From Anaerolineae bacterium (lineage in GTDB: Bacteria > Chloroflexota > Anaerolineae > JAAYZQ01): a DNA stretch of 13,228 bases. The position numbers and the translations under genes were made by a program. The notes beneath the pieces were generated by a model. The model searched no databases, was not told the DNA's origin, and saw only the letters and a program-made list of their open reading frames with translations. Location: assembly GCA_016929795.1 (NCBI GenBank), contig JAFGIA010000398.1, positions 1 through 13,228 on the forward strand. The letters are read 5' to 3'. Positions 1 to 6,843 of the stretch are shown in pieces. Every line of letters begins with the position of its first letter. Within the stretch, counting starts at the first letter, position 1.

Positions 1-489
1 CAGCTCGTGTTCGAGACCGATCTCTTGTTGCGCCTCGGCGACAAGACGATCGAGCTGATGTACGCACCGGGCCACGCTGAGGATGGCATCATGGTTCACC
101 TGGTAGAGGACAAGGTCTTGATCGCCGGCGACGTCGTGACCCCCGTGCCGCTCCTCGTGCGCGGCGATCGCGAGGCACTGGTCAAGTCGCTGAAAAAGAT
201 CAAGAGCCTGAACCTCGAAAACGTTGTCCAGGGCCATGGCGGAGTCCTGCTGCGTGGCGAGATCGACGACACTGTGGACAGCAGCATCAACTATATCCGC
301 TGTGTTGAGCGCAAGGTGCATGCCGCCATCGAGAAAGGGCTGACCCGTTCGTCACTGCGCGAGATCGACATTGAAGTGTGTGGCAAGTCGCGCATTCCCC
401 TCGGCGGCCTGGTACAGCGGCTGCACGTTGCCAACCTCGAGTATGTCTACGACGAGGTGATGGGCAGCAACATGGCCAGTGCGGCGTAG
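1..489 (+). CDS. MBL-fold metallo-hydrolase, 3' part only
   Basis: The frame is open from base 1, so the gene starts outside the window; 162 codons plus stop are visible. The GTG at position 7 is an internal valine, not a credible start. The fragment shows the C-terminal half of a metallo-beta-lactamase fold: PGHAEDG (metal-binding His in the place of the usual PGHT-G), then a hydrophobic strand ending in IAGD (bridging Asp), then QGHGG (last metal His). The HxHxDH motif would lie upstream. The family covers glyoxalase II-like and other metal-dependent hydrolases; the substrate cannot be read from this piece. After the core come roughly 70 residues of mostly helical sequence. The RNase HI-like gene begins 9 nt after the stop, so the two are probably co-transcribed. 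The fold is secure, the function is not. Confidence 0.85.
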   Translation, partial: QLVFETDLLLRLGDKTIELMYAPGHAEDGIMVHLVEDKVLIAGDVVTPVPLLVRGDREALVKSLKKIKSLNLENVVQGHGGVLLRGEIDDTVDSSINYIRCVERKVHAAIEKGLTRSSLREIDIEVCGKSRIPLGGLVQRLHVANLEYVYDEVMGSNMASAA

Positions 490-498
490 AGGCTCTCT

Positions 499-1077
499 GT
501 GAGCGACGAGGTACAGCGCATCGCCGGTGCCATTGCCCGCCTGAGCCCCGAGGAAAAAGAGCACCTGTTCGACCTGCTCGCCGCCCGTGGCCAGCTTCCG
601 CGTACGCTCGAGCGGCGCCCCACCCACGCCATCCAGGCCGATCCGCCTCGCTCCGGGCGCCCACCTGCCCAACCCCCTGACTATCTAATCACCTTCGATG
701 GTGGCAGCAAGGGTAACCCCGGGTGGGGATACGGCAGCTACCACATCCAGCGCGTTGTGGATGGCGCCGAGCGGCTGGAGCGAGTCGAGTTTGGCGACGG
801 CTACACCAGCAACGAGGCAGAGTACGACACCCTGATCGAAGCGCTGGAGGACCTGATCGGCCGCATCGAAGAAGCGGGCCGCCGTCCTGCCCAGTTTCGT
901 ATCGAGGTGCGCGGCGACAGTGCCCTCGTCATCAACCAGATCCAGGGGCAGTGGCAGGCGCGCGACGAGCGCATGGCCGCCCGCCGCGACAGCGCCCGCG
1001 CCCTGCTCGACCGCTTTGCCGCCGCCGAGCTCAAAGCGCACCCGCGGGAACAAAGTGTGCGCATCTTGGGGCACTGA
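499..1077 (+). CDS. Ribonuclease HI-like protein with N-terminal extension
   Basis: The protein is 192 residues from a GTG start, preceded by AGAGG at a suitable distance and 9 nt after the upstream stop. Residues 1-60 form an extension outside the RNase H fold: a short acidic helix, then a Pro/Arg-rich linker. The fold begins at about residue 62 with ITFDGGSKGNPG (D67), followed by NEAEYDTL (E108) and VRGDSALVINQ (D140), three of the four DEDD carboxylates that bind two metal ions and cut the RNA strand of RNA:DNA hybrids. The protein ends at HPREQSVRILGH. The conserved H181 is present, but the usual N-x-x-A-D segment after PRE is SVRIL, so the fourth carboxylate is missing. Closely related 'reverse transcriptase-like' RNase H proteins are the nearest comparison. 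Activity on hybrids is therefore uncertain. No transcription terminator is obvious after the stop; a new promoter follows within 40 nt. Confidence 0.85.
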   Translation: MSDEVQRIAGAIARLSPEEKEHLFDLLAARGQLPRTLERRPTHAIQADPPRSGRPPAQPPDYLITFDGGSKGNPGWGYGSYHIQRVVDGAERLERVEFGDGYTSNEAEYDTLIEALEDLIGRIEEAGRRPAQFRIEVRGDSALVINQIQGQWQARDERMAARRDSARALLDRFAAAELKAHPREQSVRILGH

Positions 1078-1109
1078 GACAAAAAAGTAGCACGGTTGCA
1101 CTTGCCGAT

Positions 1110-1138
1110 TTGCATTCTCCCTCACTTTGTGCTATAAT
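1110..1138 (+). promoter_or_regulatory. sigma70-type promoter of the T-box/alaX/ileS transcript
   Basis: TTGCAT (1110-1115), a 17-bp spacer and TATAAT (1133-1138), with TGC just before the -10 (extended -10). Transcription would start near 1145, just ahead of the T-box Stem I. The position makes it the natural promoter for the leader and the alaX-ileS pair. Confidence 0.75.
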
Positions 1139-1144
1139 ATCTCC

Positions 1145-1486
1145 CAATCTGATACCGAACGGCCATGATGGGAACGAGTAGGCGTGGCAGACCGTCCAGA
1201 GAGTCCGGCCTTGGGCTGCAAGCCGGATACGCCAAGCCCGCTGAAAATCCTCCCGGAGCTGCCAACCGAACACGGCTGTGCTTCAGCATAGCTTGTTAGT
1301 AGATTTGGCCGGAGTCGCCCACCGTTAGTCGGGGCGCGGGTATCGTCTGAGGACGATACGGTCGCGAGAGGATCGGATCGTCCCCTCGACCGTACCTGAC
1401 TGAGTGAGCGGGATCGCTAAGAAGGGTGGTACCGCGGGAGTGTCTTGTGGGCGCTCTCGTCCCTTGCACGGGATGAGGGCGTTTTT
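1145..1486 (+). ncRNA. T-box leader riboswitch, specifier ATC (Ile)
   Basis: This leader senses uncharged tRNA and controls the downstream genes by transcription antitermination. Visible parts, in order: AGTA of the loop-E motif at 1177-1180; the AGAGAG bulge motif at about 1198-1203; the apical GGGCTGCAAGCC at about 1213-1224; the opposing GAA at 1243-1245, followed by the specifier ATC at 1247-1249; a perfect 8-bp hairpin (1340-1347 with 1352-1359), probably Stem III; and the T-box TGGTACCGCGG at 1427-1437. Within the T-box, TGGT (1427-1430) would pair with the tRNA acceptor end ACCA, as expected for tRNA-Ile with A as discriminator. AAGGG (1422-1426) can pair with CCCTT (1461-1465) to form the antiterminator, competing with the terminator. 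The specifier assignment fits ileS downstream. The exact 5' end and Stem II are not resolved. Confidence 0.92.
1452..1486 (+). terminator. T-box intrinsic terminator
   Basis: A 12-bp stem (1452-1463 with 1470-1481, two G-U pairs) closes a 6-nt loop and is followed by TTTTT (1482-1486). The 5' arm overlaps the CCCTT that pairs with AAGGG of the T-box, so formation is exclusive with the antiterminator. Confidence 0.9.
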
Positions 1487-1529
1487 CTATTGGGGGCACG
1501 GGCGTGTGCCTCTGGAGTGGAGAGGATGT

Positions 1530-2246
1530 ATGACCCAAGAGCTATATCAGACCGATAGCTATCTGAAAGCATTCGACGCCGTGGTGACAGCCGTCGATGG
1601 CAGCGCCGTGGCGCTCGACCGCACGGCATTCTATCCTGGCGGCGGCGGCCAGCCCCACGACACCGGGGTCCTGGCCTGGGGCGACGAGCTGTCGCGCGTC
1701 GTCAAGGTCAAGCGCAGCGGCGGCGACGTCTGGCACACCCTTGAGGGCGACCTGCCACCCGTGGGCGCCCGCGTGCGTGGCCAGATCGACTGGAACCGCC
1801 GCTACGACCTGATGCGCACCCACACCGCGCTCCACGTGCTGTGCGGCGTCGTGTGGCGCGACTATGGCGCGTCGGTCACTGGCGGCAACATGGAGCCGCT
1901 CCAGGGCCGCATGGATTTCGAGTTCGAGACGATGCACAAAGATCTCGTATCCAAGATCGAGGCCAGTGTCAACGACGAGATAGCCAAGTCACACCCGGTA
2001 CGCGTCCAGATCCTGCCGCGTGAAGAGGCGTTCCAGATTCCGGACCTGATTCGTACCAAGATCAACCTGCTGCCACCGCAGATCGAGGCAGTGCGCACCG
2101 TGGAGATTGTAGGCCTCGACCTGCAGGCCGACGGCGGCACGCACGTGTCAAACACGAGCGAGGTCGGCCGGGTGCGGGTCGTGGATTATAAAAGCAAGGG
2201 CGCCATTAACAAAAGGATCTATATCGAGCTGGATGCGGAGGAATAA
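1530..2246 (+). CDS. alaX: AlaX-type alanyl-tRNA editing protein
   Basis: The protein is 238 residues, the medium AlaX form. The family hydrolyses mischarged Ser- or Gly-tRNA(Ala) in trans. The ATG at 1530 follows GGAGAGG and is the first good start; the frame is open further upstream, but that part is the T-box terminator region. The N-terminal beta-barrel domain includes LDRTAFYPGGGGQP (residues 29-42), the glycine-rich motif shared with AlaRS editing domains. The editing core has H98 and H102 in RTHTALH and a second half-site ADGGTHVSNTSEVG. There D201 stands where many AlaX/AlaRS have Cys (CGGTH), with H205 retained; the metal site is thus H98, H102, D201, H205. The C-terminal KGAINKRIYIEL is typical of the family. 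The stop codon abuts the ileS ATG (TAAATG), so the two are translationally coupled and both are under the Ile T-box. Whether its real substrate is a mischarged tRNA(Ala) or a tRNA(Ile) species cannot be told from sequence. Confidence 0.92.
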   Translation: MTQELYQTDSYLKAFDAVVTAVDGSAVALDRTAFYPGGGGQPHDTGVLAWGDELSRVVKVKRSGGDVWHTLEGDLPPVGARVRGQIDWNRRYDLMRTHTALHVLCGVVWRDYGASVTGGNMEPLQGRMDFEFETMHKDLVSKIEASVNDEIAKSHPVRVQILPREEAFQIPDLIRTKINLLPPQIEAVRTVEIVGLDLQADGGTHVSNTSEVGRVRVVDYKSKGAINKRIYIELDAEE

Positions 2247-5200
2247 ATGTTCAAGCCGGTTCCAAACCAGGTAGACTTGATCGAACAGGAGCATGAGGTG
2301 CTCGCTTTTTGGGAGCGCACAGATGCGTTCCGCAAGCTGAACGAAAAGAACCAGGGCCACCAGACCTTTTCCTTTATCGACGGCCCGATCACGGCCAACA
2401 ACCCGATGGGCGTGCATCACGCCTGGGGGCGCACCTACAAGGACATCTTTCAGCGCTTCAAGGCAATGCAAGGCTACGACCAGCGCTGGCAGAACGGCTT
2501 TGACTGCCAGGGCCTGTGGGTCGAGGTCGAGGTCGAAAAAGAGATGGGCTTTCGCACCAAGCGCGACATCGAGACGCATGGCCTTGCCCGCTTTGTGAAT
2601 CTGTGCAAGCAGCGCGTCCTCGAGTATGCAGCCGTGCAGACACACCAGTCGGTCCGCCTCGGCTACTGGATGGACTGGAACGACACCGGCTTTTTGCGCG
2701 AACTAAAGCGCTTGATGGCCGAGGACCCGGCGCAGGTGATCACCGTGGAGGGCCGGGACGGTCCCGTCACCGACACCGTCGAGATGATCGTCGGGCGCCT
2801 CGGCCTGCCAGAGCTGGGCGGCAGCTACTTTACCTTTAGCCACGAGAATAACTATAACATCTGGACCGCCCTGAAAAAGTGCCACGACCGCGGCTGGATC
2901 TACAAGGGCACCGACGTCATGCCCTGGTGCACGCGCTGTGGCACGGGCATCAGCCAGCACGAGATCGTCACCGAGGGCTACCAGGAGCTGACCCACCCGA
3001 GCGTCTTTCTTCGCTTCCCGCTGCGCGAGCGACCTGGGGAGGACCTGCTCGTGTGGACGACGACGCCCTGGACCTTGACGAGCAACGTCGCCGCGGCCGT
3101 CCACCCCGATCTGCCCTATCTCCTCGTCGAAAACCGCGGTCACCGCTTCTGGCTCAGCCAGGGCGCGATCGACAACGCCGTGCGCGGCCAATTCCAACTA
3201 CTCGACCGCAAGCCGGGCGCCGAGCTGGAAGGATGGACCTACGAGGGGCCATTCGACGAGCTGCCAGCCCAGCGAGAGGCCGGTGCGCCGGCCGCCCACC
3301 GCGTCATCCTTTGGGCGGAAGTCGGCGAGGCAGAGGGCACAGGCATCGTACACATCGCACCCGGTGCCGGTGCCGAGGACTATCGCCTGGGGCAAGAGCA
3401 CCGCCTGCCTGTCATCGCGCCGCTGAGCGAGGATGGCATCTTCAAGGCCGGGTTCGACTGGCTCACCGGCACGAACGTGCACGAGACGGCCCGGCCCATC
3501 TTTCAGAACCTGGAGGAAAAGGGCCTGCTCTACCGTGTCGAGGATTATACGCACCGCTACCCTGTCTGCTGGCGTTGTCAACAGGAGCTCGTCTTTCGCC
3601 TCGTCGACGAGTGGTTCATCTTTATGGGGGAGCAGCTCGACAAGCCGTACGCAGAGGTGACAGAAGCGGAAAAGGACGCGAATCTGCGCTACCAGATCAT
3701 GGACTCAGTCCAGGAGACACGCTGGATCCCCGACTTTGGATTCGAGCGCGAGATGGACTGGCTCCGCAACATGCACGACTGGATGATCTCGAAAAAGCGC
3801 TATTGGGGCCTCGCCCTGCCGATCTGGGAGTGCACCGAGTGCGGCTGGTTCGACGTCGTCGGCAGCGAACACGAGCTGCGCGAGCGCGCCGTCGAGGGGT
3901 GGGAACTGTTCGAGGGACGCCCGCCTCACCGGCCCTACGTCGACGCCGTCAAGATCCGGTGTGAGCAGTGTGGTGCCCTTGTCAGCCGTATCCCCGACGT
4001 GGGCAACCCTTGGCTCGACGCAGGCATCGTCGCCTATTCCACGCTTCAGTACCGCACCGACCGCGCGTACTGGGAAAAGTGGTTCCCTGCCGACCTGATC
4101 ACCGAGAGCTTCCCTGGACAGTTCCGCAACTGGTTCTACAGCATGCTTGCCATGAGCACCATCATGGAACGCAGGGCGCCCTTCCAGGTCGTCCAGACCT
4201 ATGCCACCCTCTTTGCCGAGGATGGGCGCGCCATGCACAAGAGCTGGGGCAACTCGATCGAATTCAACGACGCCGCCGATACCATGGGCGTCGACGTGAT
4301 GCGCTGGATGTACTCTGCCCACAAGCCCGAGACCAACCTCATCTTTGGCTACCACCGCGCCGACGAGACGCGCCGTCGCTTCCTCCTGCCGCTCTGGAAC
4401 GTCTACTCCTTCTTTGTCACCTATGCCAATCTGGATGGCTGGCAGCCTGCAGCCACTGCTCTACCGGTTGACCTATCTGATAACCTGCCACCTCTCGATC
4501 GCTGGATCCTCGCCCGCCTCAATCAGGTCACCGCCCGTGTTACCGAGGCCATGGAAGAGTATGATCCGTACGCTGCGACGCTGGCTGTCGAGCCACTGCT
4601 CGACGACCTGACCAACTGGTACGTGCGCCGCAGCCGGCGCCGCTTCTGGAAGAGTGAGCATGATGCGGACAAGGACGCTGCCTATCGCACCCTCCACCAC
4701 GTGCTCGTCACGCTCAGCAAGCTATTGGCGCCCCTTGTCCCCTTTGTCACCGAGGTTATGTATCAGAACCTTGTCCGCTCCGTTGCTGATGATGCGTGCG
4801 AGAGCGTCCACCACTGTGCCTGGCCCCAGGCGGATGCGTCGCTGATCGATACTGATCTGCTCGACACAATGGCCCTGGCCATGCAGGTTGCTTCACTCGG
4901 CCGCGCGGCGCGCAGCGCGTCGAACGTCAAGCTGCGCCAGCCGCTGGCGCGCGCTCTGGTCTACACAGCGGGTGAGCAGGAGCTGGGCACTGACCTGGCC
5001 TCCCTCATAGCCGACGAGTTGAACGTGCGCGAGATCGAGTTCGTCGAGCGCGAGGCGGACCTGGTCGAATACGAGATCGGCCTCCTGCCCAACATCCTGG
5101 GCCCCAAGCATGGCCGCCGCTTCCCGCTCATCCGGCGCGCCGTTGCCGGGGGCGATGCCGGCGCGATGGCGCGCCGCTTCCAGGCGGGCCTGCCCGTCCC

Positions 5201-5612
5201 TGTCGACGTGGGCGATGGCCAGTCCCCTGTCGATCTGCTGCCCGAAGAGGTCGAGGTGCGCACCCATGGTCGCGAAGGGTTTGCCATGGCCGAGGAAAAG
5301 GGCATCGTCGTGGCCGTCGACGTCGAGATCACACCCGAGCTGGCACGCGAGGGGCTGGCGCGTGACCTCGTGCGTCGTATCCAGACCTTGCGCAAGGAGG
5401 CAGACTATCAGCTCGACGACAGGATCGTCGTGTATTACGACACAGGCGCGGAATTGGCGAGGGTGGTCGACGAGTGGGCCGGCTACATCCGCGACGAGAC
5501 GCTGGCCGAGGATCTGGTTGCCGGCCCCGTGCCGGAACGTGCCGACCGTCGCGTCTCTGACGATCTGAGCGGCCACCAGGTGCACCTTGGCATTGGGAAA
5601 GCGCGGGCGTAG
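2247..5612 (+). CDS. ileS: Isoleucyl-tRNA synthetase, GxHH (IleRS2-like) type
   Basis: This class I synthetase charges tRNA(Ile) with isoleucine in the cytoplasm. It is 1121 residues, longer than the ~940 of E. coli IleRS and in the range of IleRS2/eukaryote-like enzymes. The ATG directly follows the alaX stop, with GCGGAGGA upstream. The catalytic Rossmann fold starts near residue 45. The HxGH signature is GVHH (residues 55-58, within NNPMGVHHAWG), and the KMSKS loop is AMHKSWGN (662-669), keeping only the second lysine. The CP1 editing domain shows TTTPWTLTSN (271-280) and GTGIVHIAPGAGAED (364-378), so hydrolytic proofreading looks intact. Paired cysteines that may bind zinc are C228/C231, C441/C444, C529/C532 and C572/C575. 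The anticodon-binding helical domain lies around 740-900, with a long C-terminal extension after it. Expression should rise when tRNA(Ile) is uncharged, through the T-box. No frameshift is seen. Confidence 0.97.
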   Translation: MFKPVPNQVDLIEQEHEVLAFWERTDAFRKLNEKNQGHQTFSFIDGPITANNPMGVHHAWGRTYKDIFQRFKAMQGYDQRWQNGFDCQGLWVEVEVEKEMGFRTKRDIETHGLARFVNLCKQRVLEYAAVQTHQSVRLGYWMDWNDTGFLRELKRLMAEDPAQVITVEGRDGPVTDTVEMIVGRLGLPELGGSYFTFSHENNYNIWTALKKCHDRGWIYKGTDVMPWCTRCGTGISQHEIVTEGYQELTHPSVFLRFPLRERPGEDLLVWTTTPWTLTSNVAAAVHPDLPYLLVENRGHRFWLSQGAIDNAVRGQFQLLDRKPGAELEGWTYEGPFDELPAQREAGAPAAHRVILWAEVGEAEGTGIVHIAPGAGAEDYRLGQEHRLPVIAPLSEDGIFKAGFDWLTGTNVHETARPIFQNLEEKGLLYRVEDYTHRYPVCWRCQQELVFRLVDEWFIFMGEQLDKPYAEVTEAEKDANLRYQIMDSVQETRWIPDFGFEREMDWLRNMHDWMISKKRYWGLALPIWECTECGWFDVVGSEHELRERAVEGWELFEGRPPHRPYVDAVKIRCEQCGALVSRIPDVGNPWLDAGIVAYSTLQYRTDRAYWEKWFPADLITESFPGQFRNWFYSMLAMSTIMERRAPFQVVQTYATLFAEDGRAMHKSWGNSIEFNDAADTMGVDVMRWMYSAHKPETNLIFGYHRADETRRRFLLPLWNVYSFFVTYANLDGWQPAATALPVDLSDNLPPLDRWILARLNQVTARVTEAMEEYDPYAATLAVEPLLDDLTNWYVRRSRRRFWKSEHDADKDAAYRTLHHVLVTLSKLLAPLVPFVTEVMYQNLVRSVADDACESVHHCAWPQADASLIDTDLLDTMALAMQVASLGRAARSASNVKLRQPLARALVYTAGEQELGTDLASLIADELNVREIEFVEREADLVEYEIGLLPNILGPKHGRRFPLIRRAVAGGDAGAMARRFQAGLPVPVDVGDGQSPVDLLPEEVEVRTHGREGFAMAEEKGIVVAVDVEITPELAREGLARDLVRRIQTLRKEADYQLDDRIVVYYDTGAELARVVDEWAGYIRDETLAEDLVAGPVPERADRRVSDDLSGHQVHLGIGKARA

Positions 5613-5621
5613 GGGCGCGAG

Positions 5622-5674
5622 GGCGCGTTGCTCGATCGTCGTGCCACCGTAGGTTTCGCGTCGAGCAGCGCGCC
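5622..5674 (+). terminator. Long hairpin after ileS, possible terminator
   Basis: Fourteen bases at 5622-5635 pair with 5661-5674 (13 Watson-Crick pairs and one G-U) around a 25-nt loop, starting 10 nt after the ileS stop. No U-tract follows, so this is not a classic intrinsic terminator. It could be a U-less terminator, an mRNA 3' end stabiliser, or a repeat unit. Confidence 0.4.
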
Positions 5675-5707
5675 AGGCGCTAGGCGTATTACACAGGTGT
5701 GGATAAC

Positions 5708-5736
5708 TTGCGTACTTGGCATCCTTGGAGTAAAAT
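5708..5736 (+). promoter_or_regulatory. Promoter of the TraR/DksA-lspA-rluD operon
   Basis: TTGCGT (5708-5713), a 17-bp spacer and TAAAAT (5731-5736), start point near 5743, 50 nt ahead of the first gene. A perfect match to the DnaA box consensus (TTATCCACA on the minus strand, 5698-5706) lies immediately upstream of the -35 box. Confidence 0.55.
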
Positions 5737-5792
5737 GGGTGCCCTAAAAGGGAGCGTGGGCTGTCGGGCTCCGTTCCGTGCTTGGAGGGAGA

Positions 5793-6137
5793 ATGGTCGT
5801 TTCAAGTCAAGAGGCACTCCGGTCGTTCCTCGAAGCTGAGCGAATGCGCCTGGAGGCCACGATGGCCCAGATCGAAGCAGGGGCAACACCCAGCCTGGGC
5901 TATGGCAACCATATGGCAGACGATGCCAGCGAGGCCTACGAGCAGGCCAAGGACCTGGCACTGCGCCAGAATACCGAGCAACTCCTGATCCAGATCAGGG
6001 ACGCACTGGCCCAGTTCGACCGGGGGACGTATGGTGTGTGCAAAGGATGTGGAAAGGACATTGATCCTGCGCGCCTCCAGGCACTGCCCTACGTTACCCT
6101 CTGTCTGCGCTGCCAGCAGCGACAGAAAAAGTCATAA
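5793..6137 (+). CDS. TraR/DksA-family zinc-finger protein
   Basis: The protein is 114 residues. The ATG at 5793 has GGAGG five bases upstream; an in-frame GTG at 5778 would place the ribosome-binding site inside the gene and is less likely. Residues 7-80 should form the two-helix coiled coil, with GNHMADDASEAYEQ near the turn (38-51), the form seen in Gram-positive-type DksA/TraR-like proteins. The C-terminal C4 zinc finger is C83-x2-C86 and C104-x2-C107. DksA-type proteins reach into the secondary channel of RNA polymerase and modulate initiation with ppGpp; short relatives such as this one are common and mostly uncharacterised. The acidic tip DD (43-44) is compatible with a polymerase role but does not prove it. 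It is first in an operon with lspA and the pseudouridine synthase gene, with lspA starting 13 nt after its stop. Confidence 0.9.
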   Translation: MVVSSQEALRSFLEAERMRLEATMAQIEAGATPSLGYGNHMADDASEAYEQAKDLALRQNTEQLLIQIRDALAQFDRGTYGVCKGCGKDIDPARLQALPYVTLCLRCQQRQKKS

Positions 6138-6150
6138 CAGCACAAGTACA

Positions 6151-6843
6151 TTGACCTCCCGTCATTTTGAGGATCCCGATCTGCTGGCAGAAGCAGCGCT
6201 CGCGCCTGTCCCTTCGGACGGCGCCGTCTCCCGTGACGACGAGCGGTGTCCAAGATCTCAATGGAGCGCTGCTAGTCTGGGAGATTGGGCGCTGCTTTGG
6301 GGGCCGGTGCTCGCCCTGCTCACCCTCGACCAGGTAACCAAAGTATTGGTCCGCAACAATCTGGCCGTGGGCGAAGCCTGGGCGCCAATCCCTGCCCTGG
6401 CCAGATTCTTTACCATCACCCACGTCCAGAACACGGGGGTCGCCTTTGGCCAGTTCCCAGGCCTGGGCTGGCTCTTTATGCTCGTCAACCTTCTTGTTCT
6501 CATCGGCATCCTTGTCTACTACCCCCGCATCCCCAAGGGACAGTGGCTGATGAAATTGGCCTCAGTGCTCATCATGGCGGGCGACCTCGGCAACGTCATC
6601 GACCGGTTACGCACTACCCTTCTCATCAGCGACCGCGTGGGTGGTTTTTTCACCGCACTTCCCCATGCCTCTGTCACCGACTTTGTCGATTTCAAGATTT
6701 GGCCCGTGTGGAATGTCGCCGACATGTGCATCGTGAGCGGCGTGACCATCCTCGCTTGGGTTCTATGGCGCGCCGAGCAGAAAGCGGCGCAGCGCGACGC
6801 GGCAGGGGCCGAGATGGAGCACGACGACGGGGGGGAGCCGTGA
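6151..6843 (+). CDS. lspA: Lipoprotein signal peptidase (signal peptidase II)
   Basis: This integral membrane aspartyl protease removes signal peptides from lipoproteins after diacylglyceryl transfer. Family motifs are clear: LDQVTKVLV after the first membrane segment, NTGVAFG, GDLGNVIDR with catalytic D151, and VWNVADMCI with catalytic D191. Four transmembrane segments are evident. The start is uncertain: no in-frame ATG or GTG lies near the first helix, and TTG at 6151, 13 nt after the previous stop, is the most plausible. That gives 230 residues with about 40 polar residues before the first helix, long for the family (~160). It has no clear ribosome-binding site, so translation may be coupled to the upstream gene. 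The charged C-terminal tail is extended, and the stop overlaps the next start (GTGA). The substrate-binding lipoprotein at 11490-12476 is a likely client. Confidence 0.95.
   Translation: MTSRHFEDPDLLAEAALAPVPSDGAVSRDDERCPRSQWSAASLGDWALLWGPVLALLTLDQVTKVLVRNNLAVGEAWAPIPALARFFTITHVQNTGVAFGQFPGLGWLFMLVNLLVLIGILVYYPRIPKGQWLMKLASVLIMAGDLGNVIDRLRTTLLISDRVGGFFTALPHASVTDFVDFKIWPVWNVADMCIVSGVTILAWVLWRAEQKAAQRDAAGAEMEHDDGGEP

Noticed and set aside
2879..3964. 361-codon open frame inside ileS in another frame
   Set aside because: Arg/Pro/Ala-rich shadow of a long GC-rich gene; the ileS frame carries all the family motifs.
5640..5740. Replication origin
   Set aside because: Only one DnaA box, no AT-rich unwinding region, and no dnaA, dnaN or parAB genes nearby.
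6031..6150. Upstream extension of lspA into the TraR/DksA-like gene
   Set aside because: The extension would overlap the zinc-finger coding sequence and adds nothing resembling a signal peptidase II N-terminus.
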